DNA of 64,000 nucleotides from Escarpia spicata (Eukaryota; Annelida; Polychaeta; Sabellida; Siboglinidae), in contig OZ023213.1 in assembly GCA_963995525.1 (NCBI GenBank), positions 48,723,925 to 48,787,924 on the forward strand. The letters run 5' to 3'. Position numbers and translations under genes: made by a program. Positions 1-9,724 of the stretch are shown here, one piece after another (positions within the stretch are counted from its first letter, which is position 1; each line of letters opens with the position of its first letter). The notes below the pieces were generated by a model, which was given only the letters and a program-made list of their open reading frames with translations, made no database searches and had not been told where the DNA came from.

Positions 1-2757
1 AGCTAAAGAAGAGGCGGCAACTGTCAGTGATGGTGGTAGAAGAAACCAAGTGGAAAGGGTACCGGGCAGTGGACATGGGAGATGGGTTTAAGATGCTGCA
101 TGCAGGGGGAGATGGAAGGACGAATGGAGTGGGAGTGACTATGAAGGAGGAATACAGCAAGGAAGTCATCAGGGTGGAACGATGGGAAGGCAAGATAATT
201 GCAGTGTGGATGTTAGTTGGTGGAGAGATGATGTGCATACTATCGGTCTACGCACCATAGACAGGGAGAACTCAAGAAGACAAGGATGCATTCCGAAACA
301 ACCAACAACAAAATTATTGGGCATGTGGAGCCGGGGACAATGTTGATTGTAGCACGTGATCTAAATGCACATGTAGGAAAGAGACAGAACAATGAGGATA
401 CCTTAGGAAAGTAAGGATATGGAACAAGAAACAGAGAGGGACAAGATCTGGTCGAGATGCTAGGCAGAAATCACCTAGTTGAGGTAAACTCTTTCTTTCA
501 GAAGAAGGAATCACACACGATCACAAACAGAAATGGAAACAACAGAACAGAGATATATCTGCTGATTGTTAGAAGCTGCCAGTTGAACAAGGTTAGGGAC
601 TGCAAAGTTCTGGCAGGAAAGCATATGACGAGACAACATAAACCATTGGTTTATTAAATGTGGATAGGAAGAGGCAAACAGGGAAGGAAGAAACAAAGAC
701 AGGTAATATAATGGTGGAAATGTGAATGAGAGGTGATGGCCCAATACAAAATCGAAGTAGAGAGGAAGTTCAGGCTACACCAAGAAAAAAGGGAGGATGT
801 GGAATCAGAGTGGAAAACACTGAAGGAAGGCTTTGTTAGAACAGCTGAGGAGATATGTGGCCGAACATCAGGAAAGCCGACACAAAGTCGAAAGAAGAAA
901 GAACAGTGGTGGTGGAACCAGGAAGTTGAACAAGCAATACGAGAAAAAAGGAGGCACTGAAGTTTTTGGAAGAAGCGGGTGATGAAGAAAAGACAACGTT
1001 GAAGCAGACGTACCGAGAGAAGAAGAAGAAAGCAAATAAGGCAGTTGCTAAAGCAAGAGATGATAAACAGCAGGAATTATGTGATAAAATTTAAGAAGAT
1101 GGAGGGAAAAACTGATCATCAATCTTGCCAGGGATAGAGATAGAGACAGCAAATATATTATACAACTATCAGCAATGAATAGAAGCGACGGGACACTAGT
1201 CACTGGAGCAAAACAAGTGTTGGGTGTTTGGGAGGAGTACTTCAAGAAACTACTAAATCCGGAGGAAGAATATGAGATAGAGATACCTCATACCGTAAGG
1301 AGAGGGCTGGAGGTGAGGACAATAACAGAAGAAGAGGTGGAGAAAGCAGTAAAGAAGATGAAAACTGGAAAGGCTGTAGGAGTGGATGAACTCTCAGTGG
1401 AAATGGTGAAAGCAAACAGACTAGTTGGAATCAAGTGGCTGACGAGGCTGTTTAATGTGTGCTTCACAGCATGAGAGATACCAGCAGAGTGGCAAAGAGG
1501 AGTGATTGTGCCGATATGGAATGGAAAAGGGGACATCCATGACCCAGGGAGATACAGAGGCATCACATTACTGAGCCAAGCCCTGAAATTGTTTGAAAGG
1601 ATACTGGATGCTAGGGTGAGGCTTACAGTGGAGAGCAAAATCGGAGAGAATCAGCTGGGATTTAGGAAAGGGAGAGGAACAGATGATGGATTGTTTGCCA
1701 TCAGACAAATTATCGAGAAGAAGAGAGAATTTTAAAAGGATGTAGCGTTCGGTTTTGTAGATCTGGAAAAGACATTTGACACCGTGCCGAGAGAACTCGC
1801 ATTTGCAGTCATGAGATGGATGGAGGTTGGAGAAGCAGAAGCCAGAATCGGAACAATTTGGAGCGGAAGTAGGACTCAGACAGGGAAGTGCCTTGAGTCC
1901 CCTGCTTTTCATTATGGTGATGAACCTGATCGGTGGAATGATATCGGAGCAGGAAGGACTTAAGAAGATACTGTATGCAGAAGACCGAGCAGTGGTGGCT
2001 GATAACAAAGAGGAAGTACAGAAAGCATTGCAAGAATGGAGTGACACCTTCAGAAAACACGGCCTCCGAATGAATCTGGAGAAGACTGAAGTAATGTGGA
2101 TAGGTGAGCAGGAGATAGATCTACATGCAGTTATTGACGGAAAGACCATTAAACAAGTGAACAGCTTTGTATACCTGGGCGGTACAGTGTGTGAGGATGG
2201 AAGGAGTAGTAAAGAAATACAGAGGAGGGTGCAAGCATGAGCAGCAGCATGGAAGAGGGTAGCAGGCATTATGTGGGACAGAAAACTAAAGAAACAACTG
2301 AAAGGAAAAGTGTTTGAAGCCTGCGTTGTACCAGCCTGTATATATGGGTTGGGAACACTGCCACTGACAGAGAGACAGGGGGAGAAACTACAGGTGGCAG
2401 AAAACAACTGGGTCAAAAGAATATGTAGAGTACCACGAGAGGATAGAAGGAAGATGAAGGAATTGAGAGAGGGGATTGAAATGAGAAAAAAAACACCTAA
2501 AGAGGAAAGTAGCCGATAACAGAATGAGATGGGCGGGACATGTACATAGAATGGGTGAAGACAGATTGGCGAAAAGAGCGTGGAAAGTAGAAGAGGGTGG
2601 CAGACGAAGGAGAGGAAGACCAAGGCTGAGATGGAACGACAGTATAAAGCGAGACTGGGGAGGGCTGGCGTGAATAGCCATGAATGGATGGCAATTGCGG
2701 ACGAGAGAGTGAGAGGTGGAAAGAACTGACAAGAAAAGTAGAAGAAGCTACCAAGTG
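1..2757 (+). pseudogene. Decayed non-LTR retrotransposon ORF2 (endonuclease + reverse transcriptase), probably RTE-like
   Basis: An AP-endonuclease part (residues around EETKWKG near 40, then a DLNAHVG motif near 362) is followed by a reverse transcriptase spread over several frames. RT landmarks: KTGKAVGVDELSVEM near 1360, GRYRGITLL near 1550, a QLGFRKGRGT box near 1650, LRQGSALSPLLF near 1875. The catalytic YADD box reads YAED near 1975, so a catalytic Asp is changed. Stops at about 657, 958, 1472, 1735, 2238 and 2517 break the frame. It ends in a GA-rich tail that abuts the left end of the Polinton. The overall style (short endonuclease, no C-terminal nuclease) fits RTE-type LINEs, but the clade is a guess. 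The long minus-strand frame at 1568-2623 is only its antisense. Confidence 0.85.
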
Positions 2758-3343
2758 AGCAAGGGGAAGAAGAAGAAGTAGTTTACGATGGACGCCAGAG
2801 CCACGGGTCCAGGAGGAAAGAGGAATGACTTCATTTCCGGAGGAAGTTCAATGGTCAAAAGTTCACTGGTCAAGTAGCGCCACCTGGTGGATAGTTTGTA
2901 AACAAAATAAGTAGGTTAACAAGCCTCCAGGTGGAAATTAGTTTAACTAGAAAACTAGGTCAATCAGCGTCATCTTTTGATTAAAAGATGAGCTATATGA
3001 CTAAGTCGATGACGTCGTGAACTAGGTCAATGGTGTCATGGAATAAGTCATTGCGCATTGGTATGTTTTCAAAACAGTACAGCTGAAATTCGTTACCTAA
3101 CGTTTTGAATTACAAAAATTGGTCGATGACGTCATGAAATATACCAGTACGCATCCGTGTAGATAACTCTTTCCGAAGGCGGCAAGATGGTGAACTATCT
3201 GGTCACGTGATCAGATCGTATAATCTACTGTTGAGTAAATGGTGATCAATGAAAACAGGTCAATCAGCGCCACCTTTTTATGAAGCAATGAATTATTAAA
3301 ATAGGCCAGTGTTGTCATGAAATAGGTTATTGTCCACCCGCAG

Positions 3344-3845
3344 TGATGTTTTTTCTTCAGATTCAGATTCAGACTGTTTATTAAAGTAGCATTTAAAATG
3401 TACGAGAGATTAAAGTAGCATTTAAAATGTACGAGAGATTCTTGGCGTCGTGGCGTCAACATACATACACGCTTGTCTCCCCTGTCCCCCACCATGCACA
3501 CGCAAAATATACAATCAGAAACATTATGAAACTATGCTAAAACTAGTATAAATTTAATCCAAAGCCAACTGCCAACATATTTTAAGACAGTCGTACATCT
3601 ATTGACATAAAGTGAACTTGATAACATAATATTAATACCGTCTGAGCATTACCTAAAAGTTAAAAAGTATACATGTAGTTAAATAAGTAATAAATTAATG
3701 AATAAATAAATTAGCTGACGATATAAAATCTAAGCTGACAGTTAAAAAGTATGTACATACATATAGTCAAGTTAGTAAATTAAAAAAAATGTAACAAAAA
3801 TATATATATATAAATAATAATTAATCAATAATTTAGCATGGCGAC
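3344..3845 (-). repeat. 3' end of the minus-strand L2/CR1-like LINE
   Basis: This AT-rich, non-coding stretch begins at the break in TIR homology (about 3344) with short direct repeats of a TTCAGA motif, as expected for a LINE 3' tail read on the minus strand. A 34-base segment (GTAGCATTTAAAATGTACGAGAGATT core) occurs twice at 3387-3440. It belongs with the coding relic at 5396-6960; the solo LTR separates the two. Confidence 0.6.
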
Positions 3846-5395
3846 TGTAGCATTTCTGCTATTTCAAGATGGTTAAATCTACTTGCCTGAGGTTTAATTT
3901 GGGAAATGAGGAAGGTCAAGCCAGTAGATAGACATATTATTGACCAACCACCTTGGTTACGTAATTACGGCCACTCGGTTGCAGATGCGCTCAGTGGAGC
4001 GTGGTATTCTGTTGCTAGCATTGCCAGCAGGTGGTTTCACTGTAATCTTAGAGGGTGTTCCACAATGTTTAGTTTGAATTGTATACTGCTTTAGCCAATA
4101 GAAATGATGGAAACCTGTCATATGATGTGTAATTAGGTCCGCTTATATAAACGTTTATTGTACGCATTTCGCCATCTGGGCGCTGGCGAAGGACTGGGAC
4201 AGATCCAGGGTTGAACGAGACAGGTTGCCCTGCTGCCAAGAGAATGGCTAGTCAAGTCGTAAAGCGTGGTGGGAATCGTTAACGTGGGTTACGTTCCCAA
4301 GCTTTTGTGTGTGTGTAATATTCAGTGTCCAGAGTGACTGTTTGATCGAGCTTCGAAGAAGCCATGCCGCCACGTCAGCGGTATATTGAGACAACGTTCC
4401 AGTTGGCCCCAACGTATTTGCGTCGATGAGCGATAATCGCGACGCGCTCACCCAGCACGGGCCATCCTCGAACAGCGGTCTCACAGCGACAACGTCAGAA
4501 AGATTGATCGAATACGACTCGCAGCGGCCGGCGGTAAACGTATACTGCCAGGCGTCGTCATTTGCGCGAACCCGTTCATTCTACTTCTCGATCGTTCGCA
4601 ACAGGGCAAGACCTCTCGATCGAATTCGTAGCGGCCGGCGGTAAGCGTCTACTGCCCGGCTTCGTCTTCCAGTTGAACGTATTCAACTGACTTCGCAATC
4701 GTTTGCGACCGTGCGATCATTGAACGTACGCGACTCGAGAATTCGCGGCGTACGACGGCAATCGTCAAGTGCCCGGCATCATCACTCGTGCGGCCGAGAT
4801 ACCCCGTTCTAATTGTGTTCGGAGCTCGGCGTGTTGACTTCAACAAACGTTGGGATTAGCCCAATATCAATGTCTGTTTTCTGATTGAACGTATCTATTA
4901 TTTGCTGTATTATGATTGGTAGTTATCTGTGTTTGAAGTGAGGTATTTTTACCCTTGAAGTATTCACATATATATATATATATATATGTGTGTGTGTTGT
5001 AACAGATTACTGTAATGAGAGTCCGCGAGGACTAGCTTATACTGTGTATTTATATTAAGGGAGTTATTCTTAGATAACACTTGGCGCCTAGTGTAGGGTC
5101 GTGTAGCGGTATAATCCACCTTAGAAAGGGAGTGGAATTTGATAATTGAAAGATTCAGTGTTATTGTTTATTATGTTCTATTAAGTTTTGGTTACGGGAT
5201 TTCATTATTCTGTTTATTTTGTTAATCGAGATATTTACCAAAAGAAGGATATCTTGTAATAAAGTTATTACCTTTTCCTCATTCTTTGTTGTTTGTTCAC
5301 GAAAACCGTTCTTTCTCATATGCGTTGACCTTGATATATAAGAACCCTACTAGACTGAGCCATCTAGTGTACGGAGACCTCGCTAATCCGTGACA
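3846..5395 (+). mobile_element. Solo LTR (about 1.55 kb) with 5-bp target duplication
   Basis: The segment starts TGTAGC and ends GTGACA, so it has TG...CA ends with a short inverted TGT/ACA. It is flanked on both sides by GCGAC (3841-3845 and 5396-5400), a 5-bp target duplication. Inside are a TATA box (TATATAA, 4144-4150) and a downstream AATAAA (5258-5263), giving plus orientation. No gag or pol is present, so it is a solo LTR left by recombination. A 5-bp duplication fits Ty3/gypsy or BEL/Pao elements; the family is not determined. Short frames inside (for example 4426-4644) look non-coding. Confidence 0.85.
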
Positions 5396-6960
5396 GCGAC
5401 ATAAAATCTAAACCGATTGAAAAGAGTATCATGGCATTTCGCGGTTCAAGTGTCTCACAGCCTGCGAATAAAAACTACTTTTAAGTCTAGTGGTCCTTGT
5501 CTTAATACTTCTATAGCGCTTGCCAGAGGGAAGAAGTTCAAAGGCAGCCCTCCGCAGTAGTGTCATCGGAAAACTTGATCACAAGGACCGATTGGTCCAT
5601 GGAGACACATTCATTTGTGAATATAATAAACAGAAAGGGGGATGGCACACAACCTTGTGGGGCACCTGTATTAAGGGTAAGAGGTCTGGAGATAAGAGTT
5701 ATTGACTCTGACATATTGAGGCCTGTGAAGAAGAAAGTTAAGGATCCCGTGACACATGGCAGGATGTACATTCAACAATGAAACTTTATCGAACAGCTTG
5801 AATGGGATGATGGTTTTAAATGCTGAGCTGAAGTCAATGAACAGGATCCTGGCATAGGTTCCTCGCCTCTCTAGGTGTTTCAGAATGTGATGCTGACCTA
5901 AAGCTACCGCATCGTCTACTGATCTGTTTGCTTGATATGCAAACTGGCGCGAGTCCAGGAGGCCGTCGGTGTCCGACTTCAGGTACTTGAGTACTATGCG
6001 CTCGAACACTTTCATGGCGACTGAGGTAAGTTCCACTGGACGGTAGTCGTTCAGTCCGGTGATGTTGGACTTCTTGGGAATGGGTATGATAGTGAAAGTT
6101 TTGAAGCATACTGGAACTCTGCACTGCTGGAGAGAGGAGTTGTAGATGCCCATAAACACGCAGAGAGTTGGTCGGCGCAGTTCTTCAGGGTAGATGTGGC
6201 GATGTTGTCTGGACCCGATGCCTTCCGCGTGCTCTGTCTCCTGAACAGTTTCCTCACCTCAGCTTCCTGGACTATAAAGGGCGGAGACAGAGAGGTACCT
6301 GCTGGAAGTGGGCGCTGCTCTGGTGAATAGTTAAGCTTGTCAAATCTGCTGATCAAGAATGAAGGGTCACTGCTGTTAATGGCCGCTGCATGTTCCTTGT
6401 GCTGCGTAAACTGCCGCAGGCCAGTCAAGGCAGATCTGATGTTGTTGGAAGCGAACTGATCCTCAAGTTTGCGTTTGTATATGAATTTGGCCTTCTTGAC
6501 CGCCTTCTGCGCCTCGCACTCTTTGAATTCTTCCCTGCTGCCGCTGATGAACGCCGCGTTCTTCGCCGCCAGTTTCTACTTGATGTCCCTGATGAAACAA
6601 GGTTTATCGTTGCCATACAGGGTGACAGCCTTTGTCTCCGTACACAGCTCCTCACACCAGTTCATGTAGGATGTCACGGTGTCAGCGTACACGTCTAGGT
6701 CAGGACATGCCTCTTTAAACATGTCCCAATATGTGCACTCCAGGCATCCACGAAGAGCTGCAGTCGACTCGTCCGTCCGCTTCTTGACAGTCATCTTTAA
6801 ATTATTTCTTCAAATTTGTGTGATTAAAGTCACCCAGAATGATGACTACGCTGTCAGGATGAGTCGATTCTGCTGCCACCACTGATTGTGGCGGTGGTGT
6901 AATGACATTCCTGTAGCGCACAAATTTGCTGCCCAAATGCAATAAATTATTTAAATTGTT
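5396..6960 (-). pseudogene. LINE ORF2 relic (L2/CR1-like), minus strand, inserted in the left TIR
   Basis: Read on the minus strand: endonuclease motif LGDFNH near 6820, linker helix region near 6450-6790, then RT with KASGPDNI near 6225, [14 protein letters not shown] near 6040, [18 protein letters not shown] near 5930, [10 protein letters not shown] near 5830, NTGAPQGCVPSP near 5655 and the catalytic FSDDT near 5570. Right after that box the frame jumps to the C-terminal LPSGKRYR motif near 5525, so the thumb region is deleted. It ends at about 5428. Frameshifts are frequent. The family resembles the piece at 31796-32790. It continues across the solo LTR into 3344-3845. Confidence 0.85.
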
Positions 6961-7019
6961 CGATGATGTCATGAAATGTGATTGCCTGATGCATGTGGCG
7001 TCATGCGCGTGTTTTTTCA

Positions 7020-8340
7020 CTGACTTCAAGAGCATAACTACCGTAATTTATATTGATGATTCGATTTGTTATGCATTGATCAGCGTGGTAATTGCGTTTT
7101 AGAGTTTGAACGTGTTTACGGGGTAAAGTACCCTATTTTAGTACTTGAGCTTCATAACTTCATAATATTTTAGCCTTTCAATGTGTTAGCGGGTTAACAT
7201 TTTCTTATTTTAGTGCATCAGAGTGGTAACATCAAGATAGTTTAGCGTTTCAGTGCGGTAGCTTTGTACCATTTTCATAACTTAATGCGTCAACGCTATA
7301 ACTTCTTAATATTTTTAGCGTTTCGTCGCGTTAGAGTGGTAGCATTTTAACGTATGAGCTTCTTAACTTCGTAACATGTTAGCCTTTTCGCACGGTATAC
7401 TTGTAAAATTGTCATACTTAAACACATTGGTGTCATAACTTCGTGAAAGATTAGTGCACCACCGAAGTAGCTTCATATGTATTAGATTAGCCTTTCAACG
7501 CGGTATGCTTGTGACATTGTCATGCTTTAATGCGTCAACGGGATAACGTCTTAACGTTTTAGCTTCTGAGCGTGATAGCGGGATAAAATTGTCATATTGC
7601 ATCATCGTGGTAACATCACAACACACGGTAGAGTGGTAATGTTTTAGTAACTTAGTGCGTCACCGAGGTAATTTCTTAAGACATTAGTGTTTCAGCCCGG
7701 TAGCTTTGAAACATTTTCATACTTTAATGCAACAACCCGGTAACTTCTTCGTTTCGTCGCACTTAGAGTGATAGAATGTTAGTACATGAGCGTGTTTAGT
7801 TCGTAATATTTTTATATTTCAACACTACAGACTTGTACAACTTTCTTACTTTAACGCGTGAGTGTCGTAACTTCATGACATGCCAGTACATTTCTGAGAT
7901 AGCTTCTTAGATTGTTTTGCGTTTCAGCACGGTAGACTTCTAAAATTATTATAATTTAATGCATGGGTGTCGTAACTTCGTGTCAGTTTAATACTTCACC
8001 GAGGTAACATCTTTACATTTTAGCGTTTCAGCGTGTTAGCGGGTAAATATTTCGTATTTAGTGCATCATCATGGGACATCATCACGTTTTGGCGTTTCAG
8101 CGCGGTAACCTTGTAACGTTTTCATACTTGAATGCGTCAACGCGGTAATGTCTTAACATTTCATCGTTTCAGCCTATTTGACGGTGTAAACTGTACCTGT
8201 TTTAGTGCATCAGCGTGATATCATCATAAATATTAGCGTTTCAACGCAGTAACTTCGAGGCATATTTTTTAGCGCTTTAGTGTAGTAGCACTTTAGTATT
8301 TTAGTACATGAGTGCTATAATGTCAACCTCGTTACAAATA
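7020..8340 (+). repeat. Degenerate tandem array in left TIR (GTTTCAGCGCGGTAAC-type units)
   Basis: Roughly 35-base units alternate between two forms: TTTAGCGTTTCAGCGCGGTAAC and CTTTAATGCGTCAACGCGGTAAC, each followed by a T-rich spacer such as TTCTTAACATT. Dozens of diverged copies fill the interval with no open frame. The right arm carries the inverted counterpart at about 25960-26660, roughly half as long. Confidence 0.75.
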
Positions 8341-8740
8341 TAGGCGTTAATAGGAATTTAGTTAATAAATGTAGTTAATAAATGTAAACCTATATGGCAT
8401 AATATATTCAAAGGGAACTAGAAATGAAAGATGGCAGTAACAATGGCTATTCTGGAGGTATGCGAACAATGATTGAAAATGTATTATCGTATACCAAATT
8501 TGTTTATTTTACTAAATGCTCTTGATGGTACATATAACATATGTGTACCAACTGTGCTATCAGGGCAACTTTACGAAACTGTGTGTGTCATTACAAGTGA
8601 GCCATGTTTTCAATGAAGCAGATAAAATTCAAAGGTCGACAAGAATAAAGGTGGCACTGTCCCTATTTGTTGACAGTGCCTGGCGACTGCTAACGTTTAT
8701 TATATCTACGGCAGCAGCGCCCCGTGCGACTAGCCAATCG

Positions 8741-9006
8741 TCCCCGCCTCTGGTCAAGACAGCAGCGCCCCGGGTGACCAGCCAGACGTCTCCCCGCCTC
8801 TAGCAGCGGCTACCAACCCGCCAGGGTCACTGCCTACACCCAATACCCCAGAGACCAACCCGACAGTGTCACCACCAGTGAAGCGAGTGAAGGTGTAATC
8901 ACACTTTTCGTGCGGCATTTGTGACAGAACATTCACAAGAAAGGCCAACTGACAGCGCCACATAAATAAAACCATTTGTCAATTAATACAAAAGAAAGGA
9001 GAATAG
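8741..9006 (+). pseudogene. Relic of a Pro/Thr-rich zinc-finger ORF in the left arm
   Basis: A Pro/Thr/Ala-rich frame (about 8741-8895, ending KRVKV) is cut by TAA at 8896. The same frame then gives a C-x2-C-x12-H-x5-C finger starting FSCGICDRTFTRK, itself broken by TGA at 8950 in the position where sister fingers have Trp, and ends at TAG 9004. The Pro/Thr-rich tract plus FTR-type finger matches the exons at 12665-14381 and the start of the gene at 21227. It lies in the roughly 700-base segment missing from the right arm, so it may have arrived by internal duplication. Confidence 0.6.
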
Positions 9007-9129
9007 CCCCATCCAAGTTAAAGGGTTATCGCTGAAATGTACCGTTCATGAACAAAGCGACACTACGTCGATATTATAAGACATGAGTAGTAATATAGGT
9101 TAATCAGCGTAGAGTTTGGAGCACCCCGG

Positions 9130-9440
9130 TGCAAATCCCATGTTAAAAGATAGGGATTTCCCTCGAGGCGCGCCCAGGTTAAAAGATAAGAAATTTTTCC
9201 CCATTTTGAAAGACAGGAATTTCCTTCGTGGCGCGCCCAGGTTAAAAGATAGGCCATTTTCTCCATGTTAAAGGATAGGGAATTTTCCCCATGTTAAAGG
9301 ATAGGAGCTATTATCGTAAAGGTATACGATGACATTTTGAGTTCGAGGTATAAATTTATCCCAAATTATCCTCTGAAACCTGTCCTACTAAATTTCCCTA
9401 TGTTAAAAGATAGGAAATGTTCCCCATGTTAAGAGATAGG
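9130..9440 (+). repeat. Inner left-TIR array of a CATGTTAAAAGATAGG motif
   Basis: Eight copies of a 16-base motif (CATGTTAAAAGATAGG and variants) occur at about 9139, 9177, 9206, 9238, 9265, 9290, 9400 and 9426, often separated by GC-rich GGCGCGCCC. The right arm has the inverted form at 25690-25860. Confidence 0.8.
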
Positions 9441-9724
9441 TTCGTTTGTGAAAAATATACCGGACATCATTTGAACCAGTCACACAAGAGACTCGTTGGT
9501 TCATAGTTCAAAAGTATAACTAGGCTAGTTTTATAGTGAGTGGAAAATTCCCCGCTAAATTTTATTCTGGAAGTTTCTTTGGTACTTTTTGTTTGTTTGT
9601 TTTTTTGTTTCGGCGTGGATCAAGCGATGCTTCTGGAGAAGTGTCTGGACTTGTTTGTTTGTTGCGCGCGAGAACCACACATCGATTGCGCAATACCATC
9701 GTTCGTGGCTATAAAAAAACTCGT
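9341..9724. other. Non-coding stretch between left TIR and LINE
   Basis: Homology with the right arm has ended and no conserved frame is visible. The short frame starting at 9540 is T-rich and only becomes LINE-like after about 9725. It contains the last two copies of the GTTAAAAGATAGG motif. Confidence 0.5.

Larger units (their letters stand above)
2778..9340 (+). repeat. Left terminal inverted repeat of the Polinton (expanded by insertions)
   Basis: It aligns in blocks to the reverse complement of 25666-28456: 2778-3343 matches about 27660-28456, 6895-7040 matches about 27530-27660, the GTTTCAGCG array 7020-8340 matches 25960-26660, and 9090-9340 matches 25666-25900. Homology ends just after the motif GACATTTTG at about 9340. 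Blocks present only on the left are the LINE plus solo LTR (3344-6895) and an approximately 700-base segment with a finger-gene relic (8345-9085). Confidence 0.88.

Noticed and set aside
1568..2623. 351-codon minus-strand open frame
   Set aside because: Exact antisense of the LINE reverse transcriptase; no family features and Ser/Leu/Pro-rich as expected for an antisense shadow.
2760..2790. 6-bp target duplication for the Polinton
   Set aside because: Bases left of 2778 (GA-rich) and right of 28456 (TA/TG microsatellite) do not match under any alignment of the ends tried.
4426..4846. Short frames at 4426-4644 (+) and 4649-4846 (-)
   Set aside because: They lie inside the solo LTR, overlap its duplicated GCGGCCGGCGGTAA segments and show no gag-like features.
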